NCBI RefSeq assembly: GCF_030123245.1
Contig: NZ_CP126101.1
Span: 4,958,501-5,022,500 of the forward strand
From: Lysinibacillus pakistanensis
GTDB lineage: Bacteria; Bacillota; Bacilli; Bacillales_A; Planococcaceae
Direction: 5' to 3'
DNA: 64,000 bases
Shown: piece by piece, positions 8,185-16,984 of the stretch
Layout: every line of letters starts with the position of its first letter
Numbering within the stretch: the first letter of the stretch is position 1
Position numbers and translations under genes: made by a program
Notes under the pieces: model-generated
The model's input: the letters and a program-made list of their open reading frames with translations, nothing else
Told to the model about the DNA's origin: nothing
The model's database searches: none

Positions 8185-9024
8185 ATGAAAAAATACTTTA
8201 TGGATATATTCATTATTGCCGTTGGGTCACTGCTTTTTGCACTGGCCGTCAACCTATTTGTCATTCCAAATGATTTAGGTGAGGGTGGCGTTACAGGTTT
8301 AACGATTATTGCGTACTATCTGTTTGGATGGTCACCAAGTATTGTAAGCTTTGTGCTAAATGCGGCTTTATTAGTGGTTGGCTATAAATTTTTAAGTAGG
8401 CAAACAACGATTTATACGATTATTGCCGTTTCTCTCCATTCGCTTTTCTTACATTTGACAGAATCATGGTCCATTGCTTCAAATGAAATTATTGTGAATA
8501 CTATTTTTGGCGGGGTATTTGCTGGAGTCGGTATCGGTTTAATAATTAGAGTTGGTGGAACAACAGCAGGTTCTACAATCTTAGCAAGAATAACAAATAA
8601 GTATCTTGGCTGGAGTATTAGCTATGGTCTTTTATTCTTTGATTTAATTGTCGCTTTTTCATCGTATTTTATTATTGGGGCAGAGGCATTAATGCTGACT
8701 ATTATTATGCTCTATGTTGGAACAAAGGTGATGGAATTTGTTATTGAGGGTGTCAATCCTAAAAAAGCAGTTACCATTATTTCGAAAAAGCCAGAAGACA
8801 TTGCGAGTCATGTAAACGGCTTTATGAATCGTGGCGTTACAGTGCTATCAGGACATGGCTATTATACAAAGGAACAAAAAGAAATACTTTATATTGTAAT
8901 TAGTAAGCAAGAGGTCGTAAAACTCAAGAAAATTGTTAAAGAAATCGATAAGGATGCCTTTATTGCCATTCACGATGTCAGAGATGTTTTTGGACATGGA
9001 TTTATAGAGTTATCTAAATCTTAA
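8185..9024 (+). CDS. YitT family membrane protein (DUF2179)
   Basis: A 279-residue protein with five to six membrane segments in the first 190 residues and a cytoplasmic C-terminal DUF2179 domain (from NPKKAVTIISKKPEDI, with the GVTVLSGHGYYTKEQKEILY core). Bacilli carry several YitT paralogues of unknown transport function. The frame opens at a TTG at 8170, but the ATG at 8185 begins the natural MKKYFMDIF N-terminus behind a GGTGGTG site. It is followed by a good terminator. Confidence 0.88.
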   Translation: MKKYFMDIFIIAVGSLLFALAVNLFVIPNDLGEGGVTGLTIIAYYLFGWSPSIVSFVLNAALLVVGYKFLSRQTTIYTIIAVSLHSLFLHLTESWSIASNEIIVNTIFGGVFAGVGIGLIIRVGGTTAGSTILARITNKYLGWSISYGLLFFDLIVAFSSYFIIGAEALMLTIIMLYVGTKVMEFVIEGVNPKKAVTIISKKPEDIASHVNGFMNRGVTVLSGHGYYTKEQKEILYIVISKQEVVKLKKIVKEIDKDAFIAIHDVRDVFGHGFIELSKS

Positions 9025-9035
9025 ATAGAACGTTT

Positions 9036-9066
9036 AAACACCTTTTGTTGAAGTGCAAAAGGTGTT
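9036..9066 (+). terminator. Intrinsic terminator after the YitT gene
   Basis: A stem AAACACCTTTTG / CAAAAGGTGTTT with a short loop, ending in a six-T run. Confidence 0.9.
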
Positions 9067-9093
9067 TTTTATACCAAGCAACCTACCACTGAT

Positions 9094-9996
9094 TTATCGT
9101 CTTACCTGTAAGGATGTTTCTATTATTTTATCTAATAGGTTTGCATAGCTAATCCCCGCCCCAAGTGCGCTTTTTGGGAGTAGGCTGTTTTTTGTCATAC
9201 CTGGTAATGTATTGACCTCCATAACATACGGAATGCCATCTTTGATTAACATATCAATTCTAGCATAAACACAGCATTTTAAAGCGTTATAGCTGGCTAT
9301 TGCAGCTTCCGCAACACGTTCATGTATGGCAGTCGGAAGTTCTATTACCTCCTCAATTGTAGAAGCATCATTATATTTCGCCTCATAGTCAAAAAACTGT
9401 GTGGTATGTCGAATCGACAATATTGGTAATAGCTCACCACCCATTATCGAGCAGGTTATTTCCTCCCCCTCAATAAACTTTTCGATAATAATTTCAGCAT
9501 CCCATTTGAATACTTCTGAAACCGCAGATACTAAGGCATCTTTATCATTTACTATTTTAACCCCTACACTGGAGCCACCCGAATTTGGTTTTATTACTAA
9601 CGGATATCCCATTTTATCCACTTCATCTAGCCGCAGCTCTTCCATAGTCGAAAGATGGAGCCAATCTGGCGTTTCAATTCCTTCATAACGAAGAATTTTT
9701 TTCGATATATTTTTATCCATACAAATACCACTTGCTAGCATACCACTGCCAGTATACGGCACATCTAAGGTCTCAAGTACACCTTGTATCGTGCCATCTT
9801 CTCCAAATTTGCCATGAAGCGCTAACAGAGCAATATCAATGTTTCTTACCTTCTCTATAAGCTCTGTTTTGTCGTGTAGTTCAATTGCGACAACCTCATA
9901 TTTATTTTTATCTAAATGGGCAATCATTTCATTCCCTGTCATGATAGAGACCTGCTTTTCAGAGGAAATTCCACCCATAATAACGCCAACTCGCAT
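9094..9996 (-). CDS. ddl: D-alanine--D-alanine ligase
   Basis: A 300-residue ATP-grasp ligase that joins two D-alanines for the peptidoglycan pentapeptide. Visible signatures are MGGISSEKQVS and LHGKFGEDG at the N-terminus, the ATP loop KPNSGGSSVGV, the EKFIEGEEIT strand, and the catalytic magnesium/substrate segment MEVNTLPGMT near residue 268. The length is at the short end for the family but complete. It lies four bases after the MocR-type regulator on the same strand, so the two are probably cotranscribed. It may be a second Ddl besides a housekeeping copy elsewhere. Confidence 0.9.
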   Translation of the reverse strand: MRVGVIMGGISSEKQVSIMTGNEMIAHLDKNKYEVVAIELHDKTELIEKVRNIDIALLALHGKFGEDGTIQGVLETLDVPYTGSGMLASGICMDKNISKKILRYEGIETPDWLHLSTMEELRLDEVDKMGYPLVIKPNSGGSSVGVKIVNDKDALVSAVSEVFKWDAEIIIEKFIEGEEITCSIMGGELLPILSIRHTTQFFDYEAKYNDASTIEEVIELPTAIHERVAEAAIASYNALKCCVYARIDMLIKDGIPYVMEVNTLPGMTKNSLLPKSALGAGISYANLLDKIIETSLQVRR

Positions 9997-10000
9997 TTAT

Positions 10001-11452
10001 TCAACTCCCCATTTCATTTTTCAAGGTATCTCCAATAATCTTAATTCCATGGACAATATCCTCTTCTTTTAACCGAGAAAAACCTAATCGAAAAGTATTA
10101 CTACCTTCGCCATTGCTATAAAAAACATCCCCAGGATAAAAAACAACTCCTCTTTGATAGCACTTTTCCAATAGTGTACGAGCATTTATTCCTTGCTCTA
10201 ACTCAATAAAAAGATGAAGGCCGCCATCTCCAGTCATTCTTTTAAAGGGAATGTATTTTTTGCAAGCTTGACGGGCTAGTTCATATTTTTTCTTATAGAC
10301 TGACTTAGCCTTTTTTAAATATTTTTCGAAATAGCCATCCTGTAAATATTGATAAAGTACAGCTTGATCTAATGTTGATGTATGAATAGTCCGTGCCCTT
10401 TTCACACTTTCCAAACAATGAATAAGCTCCCTATCTGCTAAAATCCAGCCAACTCGTAAGCCTGGAAAAAGGATTTTTGAAAAGCTACTGATATAAATAA
10501 CATTGTTACCTGCACCAATAAAGGTTATTAGCGGTGCTAAATGAGAGCCTGAATAACGTAATTCCTCATTAAAGCCATCTTCTACAATCGGAATTTGGTA
10601 TTTAGAAAAAAGGCTAATGATTTCAGCCCTTTTTTCAGAGGAGGTCACAATTCCTGTTGGATTATGATAGGACGGAATCAAATAAGCAAAATCGAAATCC
10701 TTTGCTGCCAAGCTTTTTTCAACCTGATGTATATCGATACCATCATCCCTCATGTCAATTCCGTGGATATCAAAGCCATGCAAACGAAAAAGCTTTAAAG
10801 CGGCGTGATGAGTAGGATTTTCGCAAATCACACGCCCAGATTTTTTAGCAAAGGAAGATAGCAAAATGTCCAAACCCTCGGTAAAGCCATTTGTAATTAA
10901 AATATCCTTATTGGAAATATCGACTCCCTTCCTTTCCATATAGTGAAGAAGGTATTCGATTAGCGGTTTATAGCCCTTGGCGTAGCCGTAATTCAATACG
11001 ATATCTCCTTCAAGGGACATCCGAGTTAAAAAGGCTCTTTTGAAATTTTCCATATCAAAAAGCTTTTCTTCTGGGGCAACACTGTTGAAGGAAATCATGC
11101 CTTTTTCCCAGTGACTATCCTCCTGCTTCATCAAATCTAATTCATCAGCTAATAAAGTAACCTTATTAAGCCTCTCCCTCCAATGAAGCTCCACAGATGT
11201 GGTTTTCACTGTTACGACCTTTCCTACGAAATTCCCTTTTCCTTTCACTGCATAGATAATGCCATCTTGCTCTAAATCTGCATATGCATTTAGTACTGTA
11301 TTTCTACTGACCGATAATAATTTACTAAGTTCACGGGTAGATGGAAGCTTCTGATGCTCCAGCAGATGTCCCTTGATAATCATTTCTTTTAAATAATCCT
11401 TTAATTGAATATAAACAGGACGATCACCCACAAGCTTAAAATCATTAAACAC
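10001..11452 (-). CDS. MocR/GabR-type PLP-dependent regulator (DdlR-like)
   Basis: About 483 residues: an N-terminal GntR winged helix (LPSTRELSKLLSVSRNTVLN) followed by a full class I aminotransferase domain. SYHNPTGIVTS is the aminotransferase signature, and SSFSKILFPGLRVGW contains the PLP-binding lysine. MocR proteins use the aminotransferase domain as a sensor. A MocR protein, DdlR, is known to activate ddl in Brevibacillus, and this gene directly precedes ddl, so a similar role is inferred. A GTG at 11494 is in frame, but the GTG at 11452 follows AAGGGGG with good spacing and fits the family start. Confidence 0.82.
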   Translation of the reverse strand: MFNDFKLVGDRPVYIQLKDYLKEMIIKGHLLEHQKLPSTRELSKLLSVSRNTVLNAYADLEQDGIIYAVKGKGNFVGKVVTVKTTSVELHWRERLNKVTLLADELDLMKQEDSHWEKGMISFNSVAPEEKLFDMENFKRAFLTRMSLEGDIVLNYGYAKGYKPLIEYLLHYMERKGVDISNKDILITNGFTEGLDILLSSFAKKSGRVICENPTHHAALKLFRLHGFDIHGIDMRDDGIDIHQVEKSLAAKDFDFAYLIPSYHNPTGIVTSSEKRAEIISLFSKYQIPIVEDGFNEELRYSGSHLAPLITFIGAGNNVIYISSFSKILFPGLRVGWILADRELIHCLESVKRARTIHTSTLDQAVLYQYLQDGYFEKYLKKAKSVYKKKYELARQACKKYIPFKRMTGDGGLHLFIELEQGINARTLLEKCYQRGVVFYPGDVFYSNGEGSNTFRLGFSRLKEEDIVHGIKIIGDTLKNEMGS

Positions 11453-11596
11453 TTCCTGACCCCCTTGCTTTATTTTTGCATAACTGTCTTTCACTCAAAA
11501 GGTCCACAGCATATGGAATTTTCTTTAGCAGTGGTTGCTACTTTTCCTAGTTTTAATCTAAAAAACCTTCTGTCGCTGACATTGACAAAAGTAAGG

Positions 11597-11626
11597 AAGC
11601 CATTCGTAGTATTTTTCGAATGGCTT
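11597..11626. terminator. Hairpin between the anti-sigma and MocR genes
   Basis: A perfect 10-bp stem (AAGCCATTCG / CGAATGGCTT). The T run follows it on the plus strand, although the nearby anti-sigma gene runs leftwards, so its direction of action is unclear. Confidence 0.4.
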
Positions 11627-11666
11627 TTTCATAGCATTAGAATTATGAATAAGATTTCTAAAAATG

Positions 11667-12533
11667 TCAGTATATTTTCCCATTAACATCACAATTAAAT
11701 TCAATGGTGAATGCTTTTTCGAAATGTAAACCATTATAGTCAAAATTTCCTTCAATACGAATACTAAAAGTTCTACCACCATCTATTAAAGAAACTCTAT
11801 AGGATGTTTGCTCCCATGTGCCCCTAGGATAAGCCAGCTTTGTTGAGATATTGTCAGCTTTTATAAACAATTGTCGATCATAAATCTCATTATATTGTGT
11901 CTCAAAATGTCCTGTAACTTCTATGGTTTTCAAAATATCCGGGAAGTAAATATACGTTGTTTTAGTTGTACTGCCATCTGCATTGGTAATTACAGGTTCT
12001 GGTGTTATTAACATATTATCAATTTTCTCACGTTCTGTAGCCAAGTGCTCCTCTAACCATGAATGAACGTCATTTTCAAATTGTTGTGGTGTAATCCAAT
12101 ATTCATCTTTATATTCCTCTATTGGTACAACCCCAAAGGATAAACCTGTTTTTTTCTGCATCGCTCTATCTATAATTTCTAAATATTGCTCATAATATTG
12201 TCTTTTTTCTTCATCCGTAAGCGAAAGCGGTTCTTTTGGAGTTTCTTCCACAGACTGGGCTGGTGGTTCAATAATTTGCTGTTGCCCTTCATCCGTAATA
12301 GACATTGAGGTATCATTTAAGGGCGGGCTAACTTTTTCTACCGATTGAATTATAGGTAATAGGCTAATTCCTATTAGAATAGCAGCAACTATTGAAACAA
12401 TTAAGGGCTTAACATGATATTTAGGCTGATGGGACTTCTGTATTTTTGTACGAATATTTGCCTTTTCCTTCTCTGATAATTTTATAGAAGCAGGAAGAGA
12501 TCGCTCCAGTTCATGTTTAATATTCATATTCAA
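11667..12533 (-). CDS. Putative anti-sigma factor of the first ECF module
   Basis: A 288-residue membrane protein. Residues 1-40 are cytoplasmic and highly charged (LSEKEKANIRTKIQKS), residues 44-62 form one membrane segment, and the rest is a probable extracellular domain opening with a Ser/Pro/Glu-rich linker. There is no zinc-binding HxxxCxxC motif. It overlaps the 3' end of the ECF sigma gene by 17 bases and has its own GGAGGG site inside that gene, the typical layout of a sigma/anti-sigma pair. Its assignment rests on topology and position; I do not recognise the outer domain. Confidence 0.65.
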   Translation of the reverse strand: MNMNIKHELERSLPASIKLSEKEKANIRTKIQKSHQPKYHVKPLIVSIVAAILIGISLLPIIQSVEKVSPPLNDTSMSITDEGQQQIIEPPAQSVEETPKEPLSLTDEEKRQYYEQYLEIIDRAMQKKTGLSFGVVPIEEYKDEYWITPQQFENDVHSWLEEHLATEREKIDNMLITPEPVITNADGSTTKTTYIYFPDILKTIEVTGHFETQYNEIYDRQLFIKADNISTKLAYPRGTWEQTSYRVSLIDGGRTFSIRIEGNFDYNGLHFEKAFTIEFNCDVNGKIY

Positions 12534-13041
12534 TTTCTCCCTCCTCTATCGTTATTTTTGCTAATTTTCTCCCCCGTGCTAGCCGTGTTTTTATTGTGTT
12601 AGGAGAGCATTTTAAAACATCGGCCATTTCAGTAATTGAAAGTTCAACATAATAATGTAGCCATAATACTTCTCGGTATTTAATTGGTAAAGAGCTCACT
12701 AGTTCGCCTATTGATTGATTTTGCTCCTTCTGCAAATAGTCCACTTCAAGGGATTCACGCTTTAACCATGTCCTTACTTTTTCCGTCACTTCCAATTTTC
12801 TATAGTGCCAGCTTTTTAAATAATTTTGACACTCGTTCACAGCTATTCGATATAAATACGTTTTTATGGAGGAACGCCCTTCAAAGGTCTCTAAGCTTTT
12901 ATAAAATTTAATAAAGACATCCTGTACAATATCTTCTGTTTTCTGTAATTCTTTTACATATGTATAAACCAACCGCTTTAAATAATCACCATGTTGCTCC
13001 ATCGCCTCATACAGCAATTGCTCTTTGTCATCACTAGTCAA
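12517..13041 (-). CDS. ECF-type RNA polymerase sigma factor
   Basis: A 174-residue sigma-70 family protein with only regions 2 and 4. Region 2 contains TEDIVQDVFIKFYKSLETFEG and TYLYRIAVNECQNYL; region 4 contains LPIKYREVLWLHYYVELSITEMADVLKCS and the DNA-binding TIKTRLARGRKL. The start is a TTG behind GAGGGGAGG. A TGAAAC-17-TGTC promoter directly upstream suggests autoregulation. The target is likely an envelope stress response, by analogy with SigX/W/V; its specific inducer is unknown. Confidence 0.9.
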   Translation of the reverse strand: MTSDDKEQLLYEAMEQHGDYLKRLVYTYVKELQKTEDIVQDVFIKFYKSLETFEGRSSIKTYLYRIAVNECQNYLKSWHYRKLEVTEKVRTWLKRESLEVDYLQKEQNQSIGELVSSLPIKYREVLWLHYYVELSITEMADVLKCSPNTIKTRLARGRKLAKITIEEGEIEYEY

Positions 13042-13065
13042 AGCATAACCTCCCCTCTTATAAAG

Positions 13066-13095
13066 TTAGACAAACCTGGAAATGAACCGGTTTCA
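13066..13095 (-). promoter_or_regulatory. ECF-type autoregulatory promoter
   Basis: On the minus strand TGAAAC (13090-13095), 17 bases, then TGTCTAA (13066-13072) match the ECF pattern TGAAAC-N16/17-CGTC, placed about 25 bases before the sigma gene start. Confidence 0.6.
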
Positions 13096-13178
13096 TTTTA
13101 TCAAAAGGAAAATACTCACTTTTTCTATGGTATAGTATGTTTATGGTTAATTTTTCTAAGATTGAAAGGGGCTACGAA

Positions 13179-13958
13179 ATGGAAGAGATTTTAACGATTT
13201 CGAATTTAACGAAAAGTTATGGGAACAAGGAAATATTAAAGGGGATTGACCTCCATGCATCTAGAGGAGAAATTATAGGCTATATTGGCCCTAATGGTGC
13301 TGGTAAAAGCACAACTGTGAAAATAATTTTAGGGCTAGAGGGTGACTATGGTGGAGATATCAGGCTCTTTGGTGAGAGCATTAAAGAAAATCAACTAGCC
13401 TATAAACGAAGAATTGGTTATGTGCCAGAAATCGCTGATGTTTATGATAATTTAACAGGCTACGAGTATTTAACCTTTATTGGACAGTTATACGGACTTG
13501 ATTTAGAAGTAGCCGCTGACAAATCAAAGTCCCTAATGGAATTGTTCGGTGTTGGAGAAGCCTACCACGCTAGAATTTCCTCTTATTCTAAGGGAATGCG
13601 ACAAAAGCTATTAATTATCGCCAGTCTATTACATAATCCAGACATCCTATTTTTAGATGAACCCATTAATGGCTTAGACGCAAATAGTGTCATGATTTTT
13701 AAGGAAATCTTAACACAGTTAGCTGCCCAAGGAAAAACGATATTCTATTCATCCCACATTATGGATGTCGTAGAGAAAATCAGTAGCCGAATTATCCTGT
13801 TGTACGACGGGAAAATTGCTGCTGATGGTACGTTTGCGGAGCTGCAAGCAGAGAATACAGAGGGAACATTGGAAAGAATTTTCAATCAATTGACAGGCTT
13901 CCACGAACATCAGGAAATTGGTGAGAAATTTGTTTCCATTGTACAAGAGGTACGATGA
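13179..13958 (+). CDS. ABC transporter ATP-binding protein
   Basis: A 259-residue ABC-2 type ATPase. Walker A is GPNGAGKST (about residue 36), the signature is the degenerate YSKGMRQK, Walker B is LFLDEP, and the H-loop is SSH. It pairs with the permease gene that overlaps its last codon, making an exporter-type unit resembling EcsAB-like systems. The frame opens at 13137, but the ATG at 13179 follows GAAAGGGG and begins at the normal N-terminus. It diverges from the ECF sigma gene, which raises but does not prove control by that sigma factor. Confidence 0.9.
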   Translation: MEEILTISNLTKSYGNKEILKGIDLHASRGEIIGYIGPNGAGKSTTVKIILGLEGDYGGDIRLFGESIKENQLAYKRRIGYVPEIADVYDNLTGYEYLTFIGQLYGLDLEVAADKSKSLMELFGVGEAYHARISSYSKGMRQKLLIIASLLHNPDILFLDEPINGLDANSVMIFKEILTQLAAQGKTIFYSSHIMDVVEKISSRIILLYDGKIAADGTFAELQAENTEGTLERIFNQLTGFHEHQEIGEKFVSIVQEVR

Positions 13959-15577
13959 TGACAGATTTTAAAACCCTACTGTTGCTTGATAAATTCCGCA
14001 TTATTTTTATCAAATTGGGCATTGATTATGACATGATGAGGAAAATCCTCCATGTAAAATTAACAATGGATGAGCGTAAAGTACCGACAATATTTAACCA
14101 GAACAAGAAGAAGGAAGATCAAAAATACGGCTATATTAAGTCCTTATGGATTTATGTTTTGTTCGGGCTTATACTCATTCCACTGATGAGCTTTGGTCAA
14201 AATTTCCTTTTCCAGATGAGTATTTCATATGCCATGATTATTTTTTTAATTATGACATCCTTGATTTCGGACTTTTCATCAGTCCTACTGGATGTACGCG
14301 ACAGAAGTATCCTTTCGACTAAGCCAATCTCTACAAAAACGATTAATGCCGCAAAGTTTATGCATATTTTCATCTATTTAACTTATTTAACAGTGGCATT
14401 AACAGCCATTCCACTTGTCGTTAGCCTCATCAAACAAGGACTTGCATTCTTTATTTTAACAGTGTTTGAAATTTTTCTAATCAACCTATTTATTGTAGCG
14501 CTTACCGCCATTCTCTATATGATGATTCTACGATTTTTTGATGGAGAAAAGCTGAAGGATATGATCAATTATGTTCAAATTGGACTATCCTTAATGCTGA
14601 TGATTGGCTATCAAGTACTGATTAGATCCTTTGAATTTGTCAATTTAGATATGACGGTAGTATTTCATTGGTGGAGTATTTTCCTTATACCAATGTGGTT
14701 CGCCGCTCCCTATGAGTTGCTATTAAATGGTAACCAATCCTTAATGACTATAGTTTTTTGTTTGCTAGCAATCATCATACCTATTATTTCAATATGGCTA
14801 TATATCAAACTAGTGCCAACCTTTGAACGTAATTTGCAAAAGCTATTAAATACAAGCAAGTCAAAAAAAGAAAGGAAGAATCGACTAAAGACATTTTTGT
14901 TAAACATCATTTGTGGAACTAATGAAGAAAGAGCTTTCTACCGCTTCGCCTCCCTGATGATGAAACAAGAGCGAGAGTTTAAACTAAAAGTATATCCATC
15001 TTTAGGCTTTTCCTTTGTCATTCCATTCATTTTTATGTTTACTTTTTCTAGGTCTGAGGAAGTTGATTATTCTGTTAGCATGAGCTATTTAAATATCTAT
15101 TTCAGCATGCTAATTATTCCGTCAGCTGTGCTTATGCTTAGTTATTCAGCGAAATATAAAGCTGCTTGGATTTATAAGGTCTTTCCACTTAAAGATTATA
15201 CAGACCTAAAAAAAGGTAGCTTAAAAGCATTTTTGATTAAATTGTATATTCCATTATATATTGTACTAAGCCTCATTTTCTGCTTCATCTACGGTCCGAG
15301 AATTATTCCAGATTTACTGATTGTTTTAGTGACGAGCTGCTTGTACACCGTCATTTGTTATATCACTATAGGGGGTAACATTCCTTTCACAAAGCCCTTT
15401 AATGATATTGGCGATGCCCAGAGCTGGAAATCTCTTATATTGCTTCCTCCATTAGGTGCTCTAGCGGGATTGCATTACTTCCTTGCAGCTCAAGTTTCTT
15501 ATGGAGTATTAATTTATTTATTCGTGCTTGTCATCACGAATTTCTTTCTATGGAAACTTGTATTTAAGCGCACATAA
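13955..15577 (+). CDS. ABC transporter permease (large ABC-2 type)
   Basis: A 540-residue integral membrane protein with roughly eleven hydrophobic segments and a long charged cytoplasmic loop near residues 285-320 (LLNTSKSKKERKNRLK). It overlaps the ATPase gene by four bases (ATGA), so translation is probably coupled. The substrate is unknown; an efflux or lipid/peptide role is plausible. Its 3' third was copied into the adjacent duplication: a decayed copy lies at about 16775-16943. Confidence 0.82.
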   Translation: MMTDFKTLLLLDKFRIIFIKLGIDYDMMRKILHVKLTMDERKVPTIFNQNKKKEDQKYGYIKSLWIYVLFGLILIPLMSFGQNFLFQMSISYAMIIFLIMTSLISDFSSVLLDVRDRSILSTKPISTKTINAAKFMHIFIYLTYLTVALTAIPLVVSLIKQGLAFFILTVFEIFLINLFIVALTAILYMMILRFFDGEKLKDMINYVQIGLSLMLMIGYQVLIRSFEFVNLDMTVVFHWWSIFLIPMWFAAPYELLLNGNQSLMTIVFCLLAIIIPIISIWLYIKLVPTFERNLQKLLNTSKSKKERKNRLKTFLLNIICGTNEERAFYRFASLMMKQEREFKLKVYPSLGFSFVIPFIFMFTFSRSEEVDYSVSMSYLNIYFSMLIIPSAVLMLSYSAKYKAAWIYKVFPLKDYTDLKKGSLKAFLIKLYIPLYIVLSLIFCFIYGPRIIPDLLIVLVTSCLYTVICYITIGGNIPFTKPFNDIGDAQSWKSLILLPPLGALAGLHYFLAAQVSYGVLIYLFVLVITNFFLWKLVFKRT

Positions 15578-15614
15578 AAGGCTTGAGCCTAGATTACTGG
15601 GCTCAAGCCTTTTT
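15576..15614. terminator. Bidirectional terminator, copy 1 of the duplicated block
   Basis: A 14-bp stem (AAAAGGCTTGAGCC and its complement) with T runs on both sides lies between convergent permease genes. A diverged copy occurs at 16944-16981. Confidence 0.88.
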
Positions 15615-15617
15615 ATT

Positions 15618-16232
15618 TTAAAAAACTTTCTTCTCATATATACGAATAGATAATAGCCATGATCCAATATATAAAATAACAGTTGTAAGAATAGCTAAGA
15701 AATACATTTGCGCTTCTTGTAAAGTCAAGAACTTTCGTGCTAGTTCTCTTAATATATCATTTACAGGAACTAGTAAACTAATTGTTAACATATAGATACC
15801 CAATAAAACACCTAAAGCAATCAATAAATAATGCGTTTTAAATTTATAGGAGATTGGAAACATGAATGATATAGCGACCATAACTAGACCAATAATAAAC
15901 AACATTTCTTTCCATATAAAAAGACCCCCTTTTCCATTTATGAGGAAATCCCCCGCATAAATCATGAAAACAAATATTGTTGTAAATATCAGTGAACCTA
16001 TATATTTTGAACTGACAATTTCCTTTCTCGTATATGGTAGAGAATTGAGCAGAATATTAGCGTTGTCTTTTTCATCGTAAGCGAAAGCATTTAGTATAAA
16101 TATTACACTATAAAGAAATCCCAAAGGTATTAGGGAGGGTACACCTGCCAATAAGTAGATTATTATAGTAGCAATGTAAAATAAAATTATTTTCTTTTGT
16201 ATTAAAACATCCTTAAGTATAAGGTTAATCAT
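15618..16232 (-). CDS. ABC-2 type permease, downstream paralogue
   Basis: A 204-residue membrane protein with six hydrophobic segments, of the small ABC-2 permease type seen in PmtB/YtrC-like systems. It contains the conserved loop NILLNSLPYTRKEIVSSKYI and closes with SWLLSIRIYEKKVF. It is a close paralogue of the permease at 16985-17599, with the loop almost identical and the membrane segments diverged. In this copy of the operon the partner ATPase is reduced to a fragment of about 95 bases, so the protein must either work with the other copy's ATPase or be on its way to loss. Confidence 0.85.
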   Translation of the reverse strand: MINLILKDVLIQKKIILFYIATIIIYLLAGVPSLIPLGFLYSVIFILNAFAYDEKDNANILLNSLPYTRKEIVSSKYIGSLIFTTIFVFMIYAGDFLINGKGGLFIWKEMLFIIGLVMVAISFMFPISYKFKTHYLLIALGVLLGIYMLTISLLVPVNDILRELARKFLTLQEAQMYFLAILTTVILYIGSWLLSIRIYEKKVF

Positions 16233-16235
16233 CCA

Positions 16236-16330
16236 ATTACCATCCTTTTTTTCGTATATTGCATATGAGGGTACGCTTTTTCACAATAACCGTATCTCCA
16301 AATATATTCACCACACGAATTTAACAGCTG
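16236..16330 (-). pseudogene. Remnant of ABC ATPase C-terminus
   Basis: On the minus strand the sequence between the GntR stop and the permease start aligns with the last 25-30 codons of the ATPase at 17604-18461: CGTGTGGTGAATATATTTGG matches CGTGTGGCGAGCATATTTGG, and the terminal ACGAAAAAAGGATGGTAAT is shared. Everything upstream in the ATPase is gone, and the 3' end of the GntR gene abuts it directly. Confidence 0.8.
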
Positions 16331-16336
16331 TCTCCA

Positions 16337-16714
16337 TCACTCATTCTCTGTATACAATAGTGTAAGCATTTCTTTGAGTTCTGCTAAGTCAATGTTCATT
16401 TCTTTAGCATTTTGAATGGCAATCAACAGATTTTCTTCGACTACCTTTATTTTTCTTTCTCTCATCATTTCCTTATTTTGTTCAGAGATGAACGAACCTT
16501 TTCCCACAATAGAATAAATAAACCCGTTTTTCTCTAGCTCTTCATAAGCACGTTTTGTTGTAATAACGCTAATTTCTAAATCCTTTGCAAGCTGGCGCAT
16601 AGAGGGCAATGACTGCCCTTCTTGTAGTTCACCTGTTAAAATAAGCTTTTTGATTTGAGCATAAATCTGCTCATAAATCGGCTCTTTTGAACTGTTTGAA
16701 ATAATTATTTGCAT
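16337..16714 (-). CDS. GntR family regulator, YtrA subfamily
   Basis: A 125-residue short GntR regulator: a winged helix at residues 10-75 (LPSMRQLAKDLEISVITTKR and GKGSFISEQ) and a short dimerising helix tail, as in YtrA/PmtR-type repressors. Such proteins repress an adjacent ABC transporter operon and are released by cell-envelope-active peptides or lipids. A relic of a second copy of its 3' end lies before the ATPase at 18476-18525, so this is the only surviving regulator of the duplicated operon. Confidence 0.9.
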   Translation of the reverse strand: MQIIISNSSKEPIYEQIYAQIKKLILTGELQEGQSLPSMRQLAKDLEISVITTKRAYEELEKNGFIYSIVGKGSFISEQNKEMMRERKIKVVEENLLIAIQNAKEMNIDLAELKEMLTLLYTENE

Positions 16715-16774
16715 ACAAATACCTCTTCTTTATTTTTATGTGATTAGCACATGAAGACATCAGTTATTTTCGTT

Positions 16775-16943
16775 AGCATGAACCATTAGAATTTTTATTT
16801 CAACACACTAATTATTTCGTCCGCTGTAAAATGGAATTTATAATGTCTTTCACATAAAGATTACATTGTATATTGTTTAGAGTATAATTTTCTGCCTCAC
16901 GGAAATTATCCGTTTATTGATAGAGGACCTTGTTTAAGCACGT
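16775..16943 (+). pseudogene. Decayed copy of the 3' part of the large permease gene
   Basis: Three blocks in order match the permease at 13955-15577. GTTAGCATGAACCATTAGAA... matches GTTAGCATGAGCTATTTAAA... around 15075. TGGAATTTATAATGTCTTTC matches TGGATTTATAAGGTCTTTCC around 15168. ATTTTCTGCCTCACGG matches ATTTTCTGCTTCATCTACGG around 15276. Internal stretches are deleted. The block is followed by a copy of the same terminator, so this is a product of segmental duplication. Confidence 0.8.
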
Positions 16944-16981
16944 AAACAGCTTGAGCCTACATCGCTGGACTCAAGCTGTTT
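16944..16981. terminator. Bidirectional terminator, copy 2 of the duplicated block
   Basis: A 12-bp stem (AAACAGCTTGAG / CTCAAGCTGTTT), homologous to the terminator at 15576-15614 and likewise placed directly before a permease stop codon. Confidence 0.78.
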
Positions 16982-16984
16982 CTT

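Noticed and set aside
13755..13946. Minus-strand frame across the end of the ABC ATPase gene
   Set aside because: Shadow of the ATPase coding sequence.
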